From: Fredinandcohnia humi
GTDB taxonomy: Bacteria > Bacillota > Bacilli > Bacillales > Bacillaceae_L
Assembly: GCF_001439915.1 (NCBI RefSeq)
Contig: NZ_LMBW01000011.1
Span: 57,021 to 121,020, forward strand
Reading direction: 5' to 3'
Length of the DNA: 64,000 bases
The notes below the pieces were generated by a model that had not been told where the DNA came from, searched no databases, and saw nothing but the letters and a program-made list of their open reading frames with translations. The position numbers and the translations under genes are program-made. Below are positions 18,720-27,279 of the stretch, one piece after another. Numbering within the stretch: position 1 is the first letter of the stretch; every line of letters begins with the position of its first letter.

Positions 18720-20026
18720 TGGAAGTCGGAATGATAGCTTTAATTTTGTTCGGTTCATTAATTATTACGCTAATGTTAGGGGTGCCCGTAGCCTTTGCCA
18801 TGTCTGGTATTTCTATTATAGTAGGATACTTTGTTTGGGGAGGATTTTCGAGTGTTGAAGGTTTCGTTATGTCCTCGTTTACAAACGTACAAGGTTTCGT
18901 GTTTGTTGCAGTACCATTATATATCTTGATGGCAGCAATTTTACGATATAGTGATCTAGTCGATGGCATGTATGAGGCATTTTATCGTTGGTTAGGTGGT
19001 TTAAGAGGAGGATTAGCTGTAGGTACAACTATTATGAGCGCGATGTTTGCGGCCATGGTAGGAGTATCGTCAGTCGCCACAGCTACCCTTGGTGTTACCG
19101 CACGACCATCAATGATATCAAGAGGATACGATAGTAAATTAACAACAGGAATTATTCTAGGAGCTAGTGGATTAGGATTAATTATCCCACCTAGTATTTT
19201 GATGATTATTTATGGAATGGTTACTGGTGTGTCACCCGGAAAATTGTTTATGGCAGGTATAATACCTGGACTACTAATAGCAGGCGTATTTATCATTTAT
19301 TGTCTTATTTATTGCCACTTATATCCTGATAAAGGACCAGCTTTATCTAAAGAAGAACGTTTTACTTGGAAAGAAAAATTCTTTTCTCTAAAAGGTGTCA
19401 TTTTACCTATGATGGTTATTTTAGTAGTCATACTAAGTATTTTTTTAGGTATTGCAACAGCAACAGAGGCTGCATCAGTTGGGGTAGTTGGTGCCTTAGT
19501 AAGTGCTGCAATAAATAGGAAATTAACTTGGAGTAACTTTAAAAAGATGATATCAATGACAGTTTCTCTATGCACAATGATGTTCTGGCTTGTAATCGGA
19601 GCTGCAGCATATTCTAAAATTGTCTCTGTTACAAATATTGGGAATATGGTAGCAGATATTTTTACATCACTTAATCTTTCTCCAACTTTTCTTGTTATAA
19701 TATTGATTCTACTTTTCTTTGTTTTGGGAATGTTCATTGATCCAACTGCTATATTATTTATTACTGCCCCTCTGTTCCTACCGTTAATGTTATCAATGGA
19801 AATTGACTTAATTTGGTTTGGAATTATCTATATCATTTGTGGGATAATGGCAAATTTAACTCCACCTTTTGGAGTGAGCTTGTTTGTGTTAAAAGGAGTA
19901 GCACCTGAAATTCCAATGAAAGAAATGTATTCAGCTATTATTCCGTTTATTTTATTATATTTTCTAGTCATTGCAATCATAATGATTTTTCCTCAGATTG
20001 TGTTATGGCTACCTTCGTTTGTTTGA
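18719..20026 (+). CDS. TRAP transporter large permease, DctM type
   Basis: This 435-aa integral membrane protein with about 12 helices is the ion-coupled translocator of the DctPQM system. Typical blocks are LGVPVAFAMSGIS near the N-terminus, FVAVPLYILMAAIL, GLRGGLAVGTTIMSAMFAAMVGVS and LGLIIPPSILMIIYG. The start overlaps the dctQ-like stop by one base. It is the last gene of the operon and is followed by a terminator shared with the convergent regulator. Confidence 0.88.
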   Translation: MEVGMIALILFGSLIITLMLGVPVAFAMSGISIIVGYFVWGGFSSVEGFVMSSFTNVQGFVFVAVPLYILMAAILRYSDLVDGMYEAFYRWLGGLRGGLAVGTTIMSAMFAAMVGVSSVATATLGVTARPSMISRGYDSKLTTGIILGASGLGLIIPPSILMIIYGMVTGVSPGKLFMAGIIPGLLIAGVFIIYCLIYCHLYPDKGPALSKEERFTWKEKFFSLKGVILPMMVILVVILSIFLGIATATEAASVGVVGALVSAAINRKLTWSNFKKMISMTVSLCTMMFWLVIGAAAYSKIVSVTNIGNMVADIFTSLNLSPTFLVIILILLFFVLGMFIDPTAILFITAPLFLPLMLSMEIDLIWFGIIYIICGIMANLTPPFGVSLFVLKGVAPEIPMKEMYSAIIPFILLYFLVIAIIMIFPQIVLWLPSFV

Positions 20027-20085
20027 TTTTTCATGGAAACTGGGTAAGGAAATATAACTAGAGTGGACTGTTTCACAAAAAATTG

Positions 20086-20136
20086 AACCTCTTTTTGTAC
20101 TTAACTATTAAGAATAGAATAAGAAAAAAAGAGGTT
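20086..20136. terminator. Bidirectional terminator between dctM-like gene and luxR-type gene
   Basis: Arms AACCTCTTTTT (20086-20096) and AAAAAGAGGTT (20126-20136) form an 11-base stem with T-rich sequence on both sides. It lies between two convergent genes and should serve both. Confidence 0.75.
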
Positions 20137-20159
20137 TTATATATTTTTACCTAAGAAGA

Positions 20160-20852
20160 TTAAGAAATAATCCCTAGTCGAAAGAGTTCAGCAATTGCTT
20201 GTGTTCGGTTTTGCGCACCTAGTTTTTTTATGCCTGATTTCACATACTGTTTTACTGTAAACTCACTTATATTCATAGAATCTGACATTTCCTTTGTGCT
20301 TTCTCCCCAGGAGATTCTTCTCATAACTTCTAACTCTCTATTACTTAAAAGAGATGTTTCCTTCACATTACTATTACTCATTATGATTTTCCCAACTAAT
20401 TGACCAAAAAAGGTAAGAGATGATAATGATTTATCATCTATCTTTAGATCATCCAGTGATGTGCTAATTAAATAACCAAGCGCAACCGATCCATAACATA
20501 TTGGTGTAACAAGCAATGCATTAAAATGACTAAGAAATTTGCTACTTGATTGTTTTAGATGAAGGTCAACACCATAATAATATTTGGCCTCTCTGCTAAG
20601 AAGAGAAGAGTGAATTATTGGAAAAGAACGAACATCATCCCGTACATCTCGAATCGATTCTAAACCTTTCGAAGATAGTCTTATTATTCCTTCAGCCTGA
20701 AATCCCAAATATGAATATCTAAAAAAATTACAAAAATCTAATCCTGGGAGCATTTCTAAATAGATATGTACTAGTTTATACAACTGTTCCTCATGACTAT
20801 CGATTGCTTCAATCTCTTTTATTTTTTGCCTGACGTCTAATTGCGATATCAT
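20160..20852 (-). CDS. LuxR-family transcriptional regulator
   Basis: This is a 230-aa regulator with a C-terminal LuxR/GerE helix-turn-helix (about 165-228: LSNRELEVMRRISWG...MNISEFTVKQYVKSGIKKLG). The first ~150 residues form a globular sensor-like domain that I cannot assign to a known ligand-binding family. AAGGAGTG lies upstream of the ATG. It is convergent with the TRAP operon and divergent from the Baeyer-Villiger gene across a 450-base gap, so it is a good candidate to control one or both. The sensed molecule might be the pathway substrate rather than a quorum signal, but that is inference. Confidence 0.8.
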   Translation of the reverse strand: MISQLDVRQKIKEIEAIDSHEEQLYKLVHIYLEMLPGLDFCNFFRYSYLGFQAEGIIRLSSKGLESIRDVRDDVRSFPIIHSSLLSREAKYYYGVDLHLKQSSSKFLSHFNALLVTPICYGSVALGYLISTSLDDLKIDDKSLSSLTFFGQLVGKIIMSNSNVKETSLLSNRELEVMRRISWGESTKEMSDSMNISEFTVKQYVKSGIKKLGAQNRTQAIAELFRLGIIS

Positions 20853-20932
20853 TCAGTTCACTCCTTGGAGAAATAATATATTCACTTGATAGAAGTTTTT
20901 TCCATTTTTCTAGCATATTATTAAATATTCAC

Positions 20933-20946
20933 AGTTTATGAAGGGA
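20933..20946. promoter_or_regulatory. Variant of candidate operator motif upstream of the LuxR-type gene
   Basis: AAATATTCACAGTT resembles the AGGAATATTCA motif seen elsewhere in the island and is about 80 bases upstream of the regulator start. It could be an autoregulatory site. AAATATTC also occurs at background sites in this AT-rich DNA, so support is weak. Confidence 0.2.
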
Positions 20947-21125
20947 TTAACTCTATGTATATAAGGTCGATTAATAATAATTATAATACATTCAAGTAAT
21001 ATTTTAAATGAATATTATGATATTTTTGAATTATTTGTATAAAAGGAATTTTTATTCCTTTCTAAAAAGTAGTATTGAGATGTAAAAATTTCTATACTTT
21101 TGAGGGATATCCCATCTTCTATTTT

Positions 21126-21139
21126 AGGAATATTCACAT
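21126..21139. promoter_or_regulatory. Candidate operator motif AGGAATATTCACAT
   Basis: This carries the same core, GAATATTC (21128-21135), as upstream of the esterase gene, about 175 bases ahead of the Baeyer-Villiger gene in the divergent region with the LuxR-type regulator. Confidence 0.3.
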
Positions 21140-21224
21140 TTGACGAAATATTATAAAATAGTTTTAGCGCAATTAATAAGAATTCTGTTTAAACTGATAA
21201 AGGGATTGATAACAACTTTAATTT

Positions 21225-21238
21225 TGAAAGCGCATACC
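21225..21238. promoter_or_regulatory. cre-like site upstream of the Baeyer-Villiger monooxygenase
   Basis: TGAAAGCGCATACC matches the cre consensus at 12 of 14 positions and lies about 65 bases ahead of the monooxygenase start. With the perfect cre at 16940 it suggests CcpA control of more than one unit of the island. Confidence 0.45.
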
Positions 21239-21302
21239 ATGTATGTGTTGAAAAAAGTTGTCTATACCAATCTAAACTAATTAATTTTTAGGAGGTTATT
21301 CT

Positions 21303-22964
21303 ATGACAGGAAATGTAAAAGATAGCTCCATTGACTTTGATGCAGTAATAATTGGAGCTGGCTTTTCCGGACTGTATATGCTCCATATACTACGTGAAGC
21401 AGGCTTTACAAGCAGAGTTTTTGAAGCAGGAGAGAATGTTGGGGGTGTATGGTACTGGAACCGCTATCCAGGTTTACGTTGTGATTCAGAAAGTATTTAT
21501 TTTAACTACACTTTTTCTGAAAAGCTTTATAAAGGCTGGACCTGGAGTTCTAGGTATCCTGAGCAACCAGAAATTTTAAGTTATCTAAACTATGTCGCTG
21601 ATACACTTGATTTAAGAAAGGACATTACCTTCAACACCTGGGTCGAATCTGCTCACTACGATGAGGAAAACAATAAATGGGTTATAAAAACCAAAGAAGG
21701 GGAATGTGTAACCGCTAGACTTTTTATCACTGGTGTAGGCTGTTTATCGGCCGCTAACATTCCTACTATCAAAGGTATTGAAAGTTATGATGGTGAAATA
21801 TACCATACTTCTAGATGGCCACATAAACAAATTGATTTTAAAGGAAAACGCGTAGGTGTTATAGGTACAGGATCGAGTGGTATTCAAGTAATTCCTATAA
21901 TTGCACAAGAGTCCAAACACCTTACAGTCTTTCAACGTACACCACAATATACTCTTCCAGCAAATAATCATTTACTTGATCCGGAATATTTACAAAATAT
22001 TATGGATAACTTTGAGAATTTCAGGAATGAGGTTAGACACAAAACAAATGGAGGTTTTATTACCAAACCATTAAACCGTTCAGCCTTAGAGGATACACCC
22101 GAACAAAGGGAGAGAATATATGAAAACTATTGGAATAAGGGAGGACCACACTTTTTATCTGGTAGCTACAATGATTTATCAACCAATCCTGAAGCGAATG
22201 AAACAGCTGCAGAGTTTGTTAAAAATAAAATACTTGAAATTGTAAAAGACCACAAAATAGCTGAGAAGCTAATCCCTACATTTCCGATAGGCGCTAAACG
22301 AATTGTAATTGACACAGGTTATTACGAAACATACAATCGTGTAAATGTTTCCTTAATCGATACAAAAAAAGAGCAAATAATTGAGATTACTCCAAAAGGA
22401 GTAAGTACCACAGAAAGAGAGTATGAAATAGACGTTCTAGTTCTTGCAACAGGATACGATGCAATGACTGGTCCATTATTAAAAATTGATATCCGTGGAA
22501 AGTCGGATATTTCTCTTAAGGAAAAATGGGATGGCGGAGCAAATCTAAAAACCTATCTTGGTCTTGCAAATTCTGGTTTTCCAAATATGTTCACAATTAC
22601 AGGGCCTCAAAGCCCATCCGTACTTGGGACAGTACCAATATTTATTGAGCAACATGTTGAGTGGATTGCAGAATGTATTAATTTTCTCCGTGAAAATGAA
22701 ATAGTAGAAATCGAGGCTACAAAAGAAGCTGAAGAGGTTTGGTCAAAACATGCTCATGAAGTAGCTTCAAAGTTTTTCTATGCTGAGCATGATAGCTGGT
22801 ATACTGGAGCAAATATTGAAGGTAAACCAAAAGGAATTCTCGTTTATCGTGGTGGATTTCAACTATATAGAAAAAAATGTGATGAAGTTGTCAATAATGG
22901 ATACGAAGGTTTTCAGTTGACATATCGAAAAAATTTAAGTAATAACAATTCTCTTATTCACTAA
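21303..22964 (+). CDS. Baeyer-Villiger monooxygenase (type I flavin monooxygenase)
   Basis: This 553-aa FAD- and NADPH-dependent enzyme inserts oxygen next to a ketone to give an ester or lactone. The FAD Rossmann motif GAGFSG is at 18-23 and the NADPH motif GTGSSG at 188-193. The type I fingerprint FxGxxxHxxxWP is present as YDGEIYHTSRWP (162-173), with Phe replaced by Tyr. The second signature GGVWYWNRYPGLRCD (47-61) is also clear. GGAGG ahead of the ATG supports the start. Related enzymes act on cyclohexanone, phenylacetone or acetone. The dehydrogenases and esterases around it fit the classical alicyclic ketone route, but the substrate is unknown. Confidence 0.88.
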   Translation: MTGNVKDSSIDFDAVIIGAGFSGLYMLHILREAGFTSRVFEAGENVGGVWYWNRYPGLRCDSESIYFNYTFSEKLYKGWTWSSRYPEQPEILSYLNYVADTLDLRKDITFNTWVESAHYDEENNKWVIKTKEGECVTARLFITGVGCLSAANIPTIKGIESYDGEIYHTSRWPHKQIDFKGKRVGVIGTGSSGIQVIPIIAQESKHLTVFQRTPQYTLPANNHLLDPEYLQNIMDNFENFRNEVRHKTNGGFITKPLNRSALEDTPEQRERIYENYWNKGGPHFLSGSYNDLSTNPEANETAAEFVKNKILEIVKDHKIAEKLIPTFPIGAKRIVIDTGYYETYNRVNVSLIDTKKEQIIEITPKGVSTTEREYEIDVLVLATGYDAMTGPLLKIDIRGKSDISLKEKWDGGANLKTYLGLANSGFPNMFTITGPQSPSVLGTVPIFIEQHVEWIAECINFLRENEIVEIEATKEAEEVWSKHAHEVASKFFYAEHDSWYTGANIEGKPKGILVYRGGFQLYRKKCDEVVNNGYEGFQLTYRKNLSNNNSLIH

Positions 22965-23020
22965 AAATGTATTACAAGTTTAATTTTCACTTAAAAATAA
23001 CTAATTAAATGGAGGTAATT

Positions 23021-24520
23021 ATGTCTACGAGTACACTTGTCCCTTTAAATCCTAATACAGCAAAATTTATTTCTCAGCCTAAAAAAATGTTAATAAACGG
23101 AAAATGGGTTGATTCTTTGACAGGGGAGAGAATGGTCACAATTAATCCGGCAACTAAAGAAATCATTACTTCAGTCCCTAAGGGTGGACCAGAAGATATT
23201 GATTTAGCAGTTGAGTCTGCACGTCAAGCATTCGATGAGGGTCCATGGTCAAATTTTAAACCAGCTGAACGAGCAAAGCTTCTTTTAAGGCTTGCTGATC
23301 TCCTTGATAAGAATGCTGAAGAATTGTCCCACCTAGAAACAATGGATAATGGTAGAACTTTAAAGTTTACTGCTGGCCTCGCAAATGTCGGTGCCGAACA
23401 TTTCCGTTATTTTGCAGGTTGGGCAACTAAAATTACTGGAGAAACAATTCCAGTATCCGTTCCAGGAAATATTTTCAATTATACTAGACGAGAGCCAATT
23501 GGAGTATGTGGAGCGATAGGTCCTTGGAATGGTCCTATTATGACTGCTATTATGAAATTAGCAGCACCATTAGCTGTTGGCAATACTGTTGTGCTAAAAC
23601 CAGCATCAGAAACACCTTTATCAACTTTAAGATTAGGTGAGTTAATTCAAGAGGCAGGTTTTCCAGATGGTGTAGTTAATATCGTTACCGGACCTGGTTC
23701 AACATTAGGAAAAAGATTAACTGAACACCCAGATGTTGATAAGATTGCCTTTACCGGCTCAACGGAAGTCGGAAAACAAATCATGCGTTCTGGTGCAGAT
23801 ACTATTAAAAAGGTTACCTTAGAGCTTGGAGGAAAATCTGCACACATTATTTTTTCAGATGCTGATTATGAAGTAGCTTTACAAAATGCGGCAAATGCAA
23901 TTTTTATGAACACTGGTCAAATTTGTTTTGCCGGTTCAAGATTATTTGTTGAGAAAAAGATATATGACAAATTTGTAGCGGATTTAGCAGACTATTCAAA
24001 GAACTATACAATCGGTAATGGCTTTGATAAATATAGTATGTTAGGACCCGTCATTTCAGAAAAACAAAAAACAACCGTATTAAATTATATAGATGTAGGA
24101 GAGCAAGAGGGAGCTGAATTAATAGTTGGTGGGGATGCAACAGAGGATGGACTTAGCAATGGCTATTTTGTTAAACCAACTGTAATGGGCAATGTAACAA
24201 ATGATATGAGAATTGCACAAGAAGAAATTTTTGGGCCAGTTGTTGCAGCAATACCTTTTGAAAGTATTGATGAAGTTATTAAAATGGCAAATAATACTCC
24301 ATATGGTTTAGGCGGAGGCATTTGCACAACGGACATTCGTAAGGCACATAAAGTCGCTCATGCCTTAAGAACCGGTAATGTATGGATCAACACCTATAAT
24401 CTAACATCACCTACTTCACCATTTGGCGGATATAAACAAAGTGGTATCGGCAGAGAAAACGGTGCCGCTGCTATAGATATGTACACTGAAATAAAAAATA
24501 TATGGGTAAATTTAGACTGA
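23021..24520 (+). CDS. NAD(P)-dependent aldehyde dehydrogenase
   Basis: This 499-aa ALDH has Cys302 (GQICFAG), Glu268 (LELGGK), the Asn of PWNGP (170) and the FTGSTEVGK motif. The ATG at 23021 follows a GGAGG site; the in-frame ATG at 23009 overlaps it. It lies about 55 bases after the Baeyer-Villiger gene and probably shares its transcript. It likely oxidises an aldehyde produced after ester hydrolysis. It is clearly related to the ALDH at 14155 but is not a recent copy. Confidence 0.88.
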   Translation: MSTSTLVPLNPNTAKFISQPKKMLINGKWVDSLTGERMVTINPATKEIITSVPKGGPEDIDLAVESARQAFDEGPWSNFKPAERAKLLLRLADLLDKNAEELSHLETMDNGRTLKFTAGLANVGAEHFRYFAGWATKITGETIPVSVPGNIFNYTRREPIGVCGAIGPWNGPIMTAIMKLAAPLAVGNTVVLKPASETPLSTLRLGELIQEAGFPDGVVNIVTGPGSTLGKRLTEHPDVDKIAFTGSTEVGKQIMRSGADTIKKVTLELGGKSAHIIFSDADYEVALQNAANAIFMNTGQICFAGSRLFVEKKIYDKFVADLADYSKNYTIGNGFDKYSMLGPVISEKQKTTVLNYIDVGEQEGAELIVGGDATEDGLSNGYFVKPTVMGNVTNDMRIAQEEIFGPVVAAIPFESIDEVIKMANNTPYGLGGGICTTDIRKAHKVAHALRTGNVWINTYNLTSPTSPFGGYKQSGIGRENGAAAIDMYTEIKNIWVNLD

Positions 24521-24721
24521 TTTCCTTCATATAAAATAAGATTAAGCAAATGAAAAAGGTGGTAACTTTTTGATGTAAATGAAATGGTAATAGAAATACA
24601 AATATATCTTACTAACTATTTTCATCTTATATTAAACTGTTATCCACCCCCCTTTGCTAGTTTTTTATTCTTTCTTACAATTTACATTCAAAAAATATGT
24701 CAGTAAAACGGGAGGGTATAA

Positions 24722-25471
24722 ATGAACCAACCTGATAATTCAAATAAAATTGCTATTGTAACAGGTGGTGGAGATGGAATCGGTAGAGCTGTATGTTTAC
24801 AATTGGCTATAAGTGGAGCAAAAATAGTTATAGTAGACATAAATGAAAAAAAAGGAATAGAAATAGAAGGACTTATAAAAGAAAAAGGTGGAGAAGCATT
24901 TTTTATAAAATCTGATGTATCTGAAGAAAAAGATATTAAGTATTATGTTGAATCAACAATTGGGAAATATAATAAAATTGATATCTTTATTAATAATGCT
25001 GGTTGGGAAGGTGTGGTTTCTCCATTAGTAGACTATCCGGTAGAAATATTTGATAAAGTAATGAATATTAATGCAAGAAGCATTTTCTTAGGTATGAAAT
25101 ATGTTTTACCCCATATGATTCGGCGCAAAAGTGGGGTGATTGTAAACACCGCATCAGTGGCTGGACTTCGTGCAACATCAAACTTAATAGCATATGGTGC
25201 GAGTAAACATGCTGTAATTGGTATGACTAAGACCGCCGGTATGGAAGTAGCACCATATGGAATTCGTGTGAATGCAGTATGCCCTGGAGCCGTCCAAACT
25301 TCTATGATGCGTTCATTAGAAATGGGTTTTGCAAACGGGAACGATGAGGAAGTTCACCTAAAAAGAGAAGTTTTTGAAAAGGCTACTCCAGACGGAAGAT
25401 ATGCTGAACCACAAGAAATAGCAAATTTAATTTTCTTCTTTTTGCCATCAAGTTTACATAATATCTATTAG
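24722..25471 (+). pseudogene. SDR with a lost C-terminus
   Basis: This is a short-chain dehydrogenase with intact cofactor motif (TGGGDGIG, about 15-22), NNAGW, catalytic serine (TASVAG) and YGASK. It runs normally to AEPQEIANLIFFF and then ends in an unrelated LPSSLHNIY tail. The final ~25 residues of the family (the ITGxxxxVDGG segment) are missing, and no other frame supplies them. Either a frameshift or a deletion has removed the end. Because this segment completes the dimer interface and cofactor pocket, the product is probably inactive. A GGGAGGG site precedes the ATG. About 200 bases without a recognisable gene separate it from the ALDH. Confidence 0.65.
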
Positions 25472-26066
25472 ATTTTGACAAGAATCGACTTATTATTTGC
25501 TTCCTATAATTATTGGACGGGTATTTAACATTATTCGATGCATCCTCAAGAGTTAAGTTAATTAAACTTAGCTGTTTTTATTATGTCATTGTTAGGAAGA
25601 TTTTAAACATTGCTCATTGTAATCTTAGTAGAAGGTATAAATATAAGTAAATATTGAAACTTTATTTAACTAAACATTGAGTGAAATCACTTGTTGGGGG
25701 AATTTAGCAATTGTTGTCATAGCACCTAGATTAAACTTTAACATTCCTAGCTACAATTTTATATGAGAAAAATTTTACCAAACGAATTAAATCGCTTTAT
25801 TAAAAATTTTTAAAAAATATTTTCTCTAATAAAAAGACGTGATGTTCTTTTATATTCAAACTCACTTTAGAAGGAATTAAATATTAAATAGTATCTCTAA
25901 AAAACAACAAATTTAATATCTAAAGCGAAATTTTAGGGAAGTTCCAAATAAATGTGATATGATTTCCATTTCCTTTAGCCTAAAAATTGACTCAAAATAG
26001 TACATAAATGCTTAAAAAGTTTTATTGAAGGGTGTTGTTGTCAGAAAAAATATTTAAAATAGTAAA
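25472..26066. other. Gene-free AT-rich gap
   Basis: I see no open frame with protein-like character, no tRNA and no clear promoter here. It separates the truncated SDR from a terminator and a transposase remnant, and is probably eroded DNA. Confidence 0.5.
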
Positions 26067-26109
26067 AAGCGAGAGGAAAACATAAAGTTTTTATCTCGCT
26101 TCTTTTTTG
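26067..26109 (+). terminator. Rho-independent terminator
   Basis: Arms AAGCGAGA (26067-26074) and TCTCGCTT (26094-26101) are followed by a run of T. No intact gene lies immediately upstream on the + strand, so it may belong to the truncated SDR transcript or to a lost gene. Confidence 0.65.
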
Positions 26110-26120
26110 TTTGACCTTTC

Positions 26121-26305
26121 AATAGATTGTGTGCAAATGCCAAATTCCAAACTCGACATGAACTTTGTCAAGACTCGTAATGAAATCTGTGAAACCAACG
26201 ATTTTCCCTTGAGGTAAACCGAACTTACTTTCTAACTCTATTTTACGTTGAGAATAGAAGGCTGCTTTATCATCAAATTCAAGGCGATTTTTTTCTTTGA
26301 ATATA
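26121..26305 (-). pseudogene. C-terminal remnant of a DDE transposase (IS1182-like)
   Basis: The minus strand reads an open segment containing FDDKAAFYSQRKIELESK and GKIVGFTDFITSLDKVHVEF, then a stop near 26119. The order, an RRKIEVE-like motif, then a G-F-x-x-F block, then KVxxEFG, is that of the C-terminus of IS1182/DDE_Tnp_1_6-type transposases. There is no start codon and no catalytic domain, so this is a decayed fragment. The family assignment is by eye. Confidence 0.45.
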
Positions 26306-26359
26306 TAGTATGTAAGATAGATCCACCCTTCGTATTAATTCTATGTTAAGAGAATTTAT

Positions 26360-27139
26360 TTAAGTAAGATGCGCTATTGCATCACTAATTTGTTTAGCTG
26401 TATCCTTCATGATATTTTTTAGTTCTGGAATCTCAAGTGATTTCATAAAGGTTAATGGCATATAGGCACCAAGTACCAATATGATTTCTTGGTCTTTATT
26501 AAAGATTGGAACAGCATATGCCCCAATACCCTCCGAGTATTCCTCATAACTTTCCGAAAACCCAGTTTCTTTAATCTTATGAATCTGCTTATTAAAAATG
26601 TCAAGTGAGGTAATTGAGTTCTCAGTATATTTAGGTAATGAATTATTGCTATAAATATTTTTCGTGATTCTATTTTGTTCCTTATCCGATAAGAAGGCGA
26701 AGAAACATTTTCCTATTGCTCCAGCTGCAATCGGAAACGAATCACCTGTAGAAACGGTCAGTCTAATCTTAAGAGGAGGCTCTTTTTTTCCCATATAAAC
26801 TAAACTATCTTTTACTCGTTTTACGAGTACAAAGACTAGTTTATCATTCGGAATATCCTGTAAGATTGAGTTCGCGATACCTAAATAATCATTTAACTCT
26901 TTTGCGCGGTTCCCAATTGCAATTAAATGAGGTCCAAGTGAATAGGTTTTATTAAATTTATCGTATTTCACAAATTCCTGATATTCAAATGTTTTTAATA
27001 TTCGCCGACAAGTGGTCTTACTGATTGATAACTCTTCAGAGATTTGTGTTAAAGTTGCATTTCTAAATTTTTCTTTTGATAGAAGACTTAATAAGCGGAT
27101 GGAAGAATCCACTGATGGTATGATATTTTGTTCACTCAT
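26360..27139 (-). CDS. IclR-family transcriptional regulator
   Basis: This is a 259-aa regulator. An N-terminal winged helix (about 10-75: SVDSSIRLLSLLS...LTQISEELSISKTTCRRILKTF) is followed by the IclR effector-binding domain, with the characteristic GDSFPIAAGAIGKCFFAF and GFSESYEEYSEGIGAYAVPIF. AGGAGG upstream supports ATG at 27139; an in-frame GTG three codons earlier lies inside that site. It is divergent from the SDR gene that starts the next block, the usual arrangement for IclR control of catabolic operons. The effector is unknown. Confidence 0.87.
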   Translation of the reverse strand: MSEQNIIPSVDSSIRLLSLLSKEKFRNATLTQISEELSISKTTCRRILKTFEYQEFVKYDKFNKTYSLGPHLIAIGNRAKELNDYLGIANSILQDIPNDKLVFVLVKRVKDSLVYMGKKEPPLKIRLTVSTGDSFPIAAGAIGKCFFAFLSDKEQNRITKNIYSNNSLPKYTENSITSLDIFNKQIHKIKETGFSESYEEYSEGIGAYAVPIFNKDQEIILVLGAYMPLTFMKSLEIPELKNIMKDTAKQISDAIAHLT

Positions 27140-27200
27140 TCCAAGCACCTCCTTTCCCTAGATAGTATTTTACAGCAAAAAATTAATTTTTCAACTTTTT

Positions 27201-27239
27201 AGAATATTCTTGACACCCACTTTAACTTTGTTTTATAAT
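27201..27239 (+). promoter_or_regulatory. Sigma-A promoter with overlapping palindrome
   Basis: TTGACA (27210-27215) and TATAAT (27234-27239) are both perfect, spaced 18 bases, and face the SDR gene. A 10-base palindrome AGAATATTCT (27201-27210) abuts and overlaps the -35 box by one base and is a natural place for a regulator to bind. It lies in the divergent gap with the iclR-type gene. Confidence 0.75.
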
Positions 27240-27279
27240 CCAAATATGAAACTAAGTTCCTAAAGAGGAGTGATTAATT

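Noticed and set aside
19309-19737. 142-codon ORF opposite the dctM-like gene
   Set aside because: It is a long antisense frame over a conserved permease gene, with no ribosome site and no domain.
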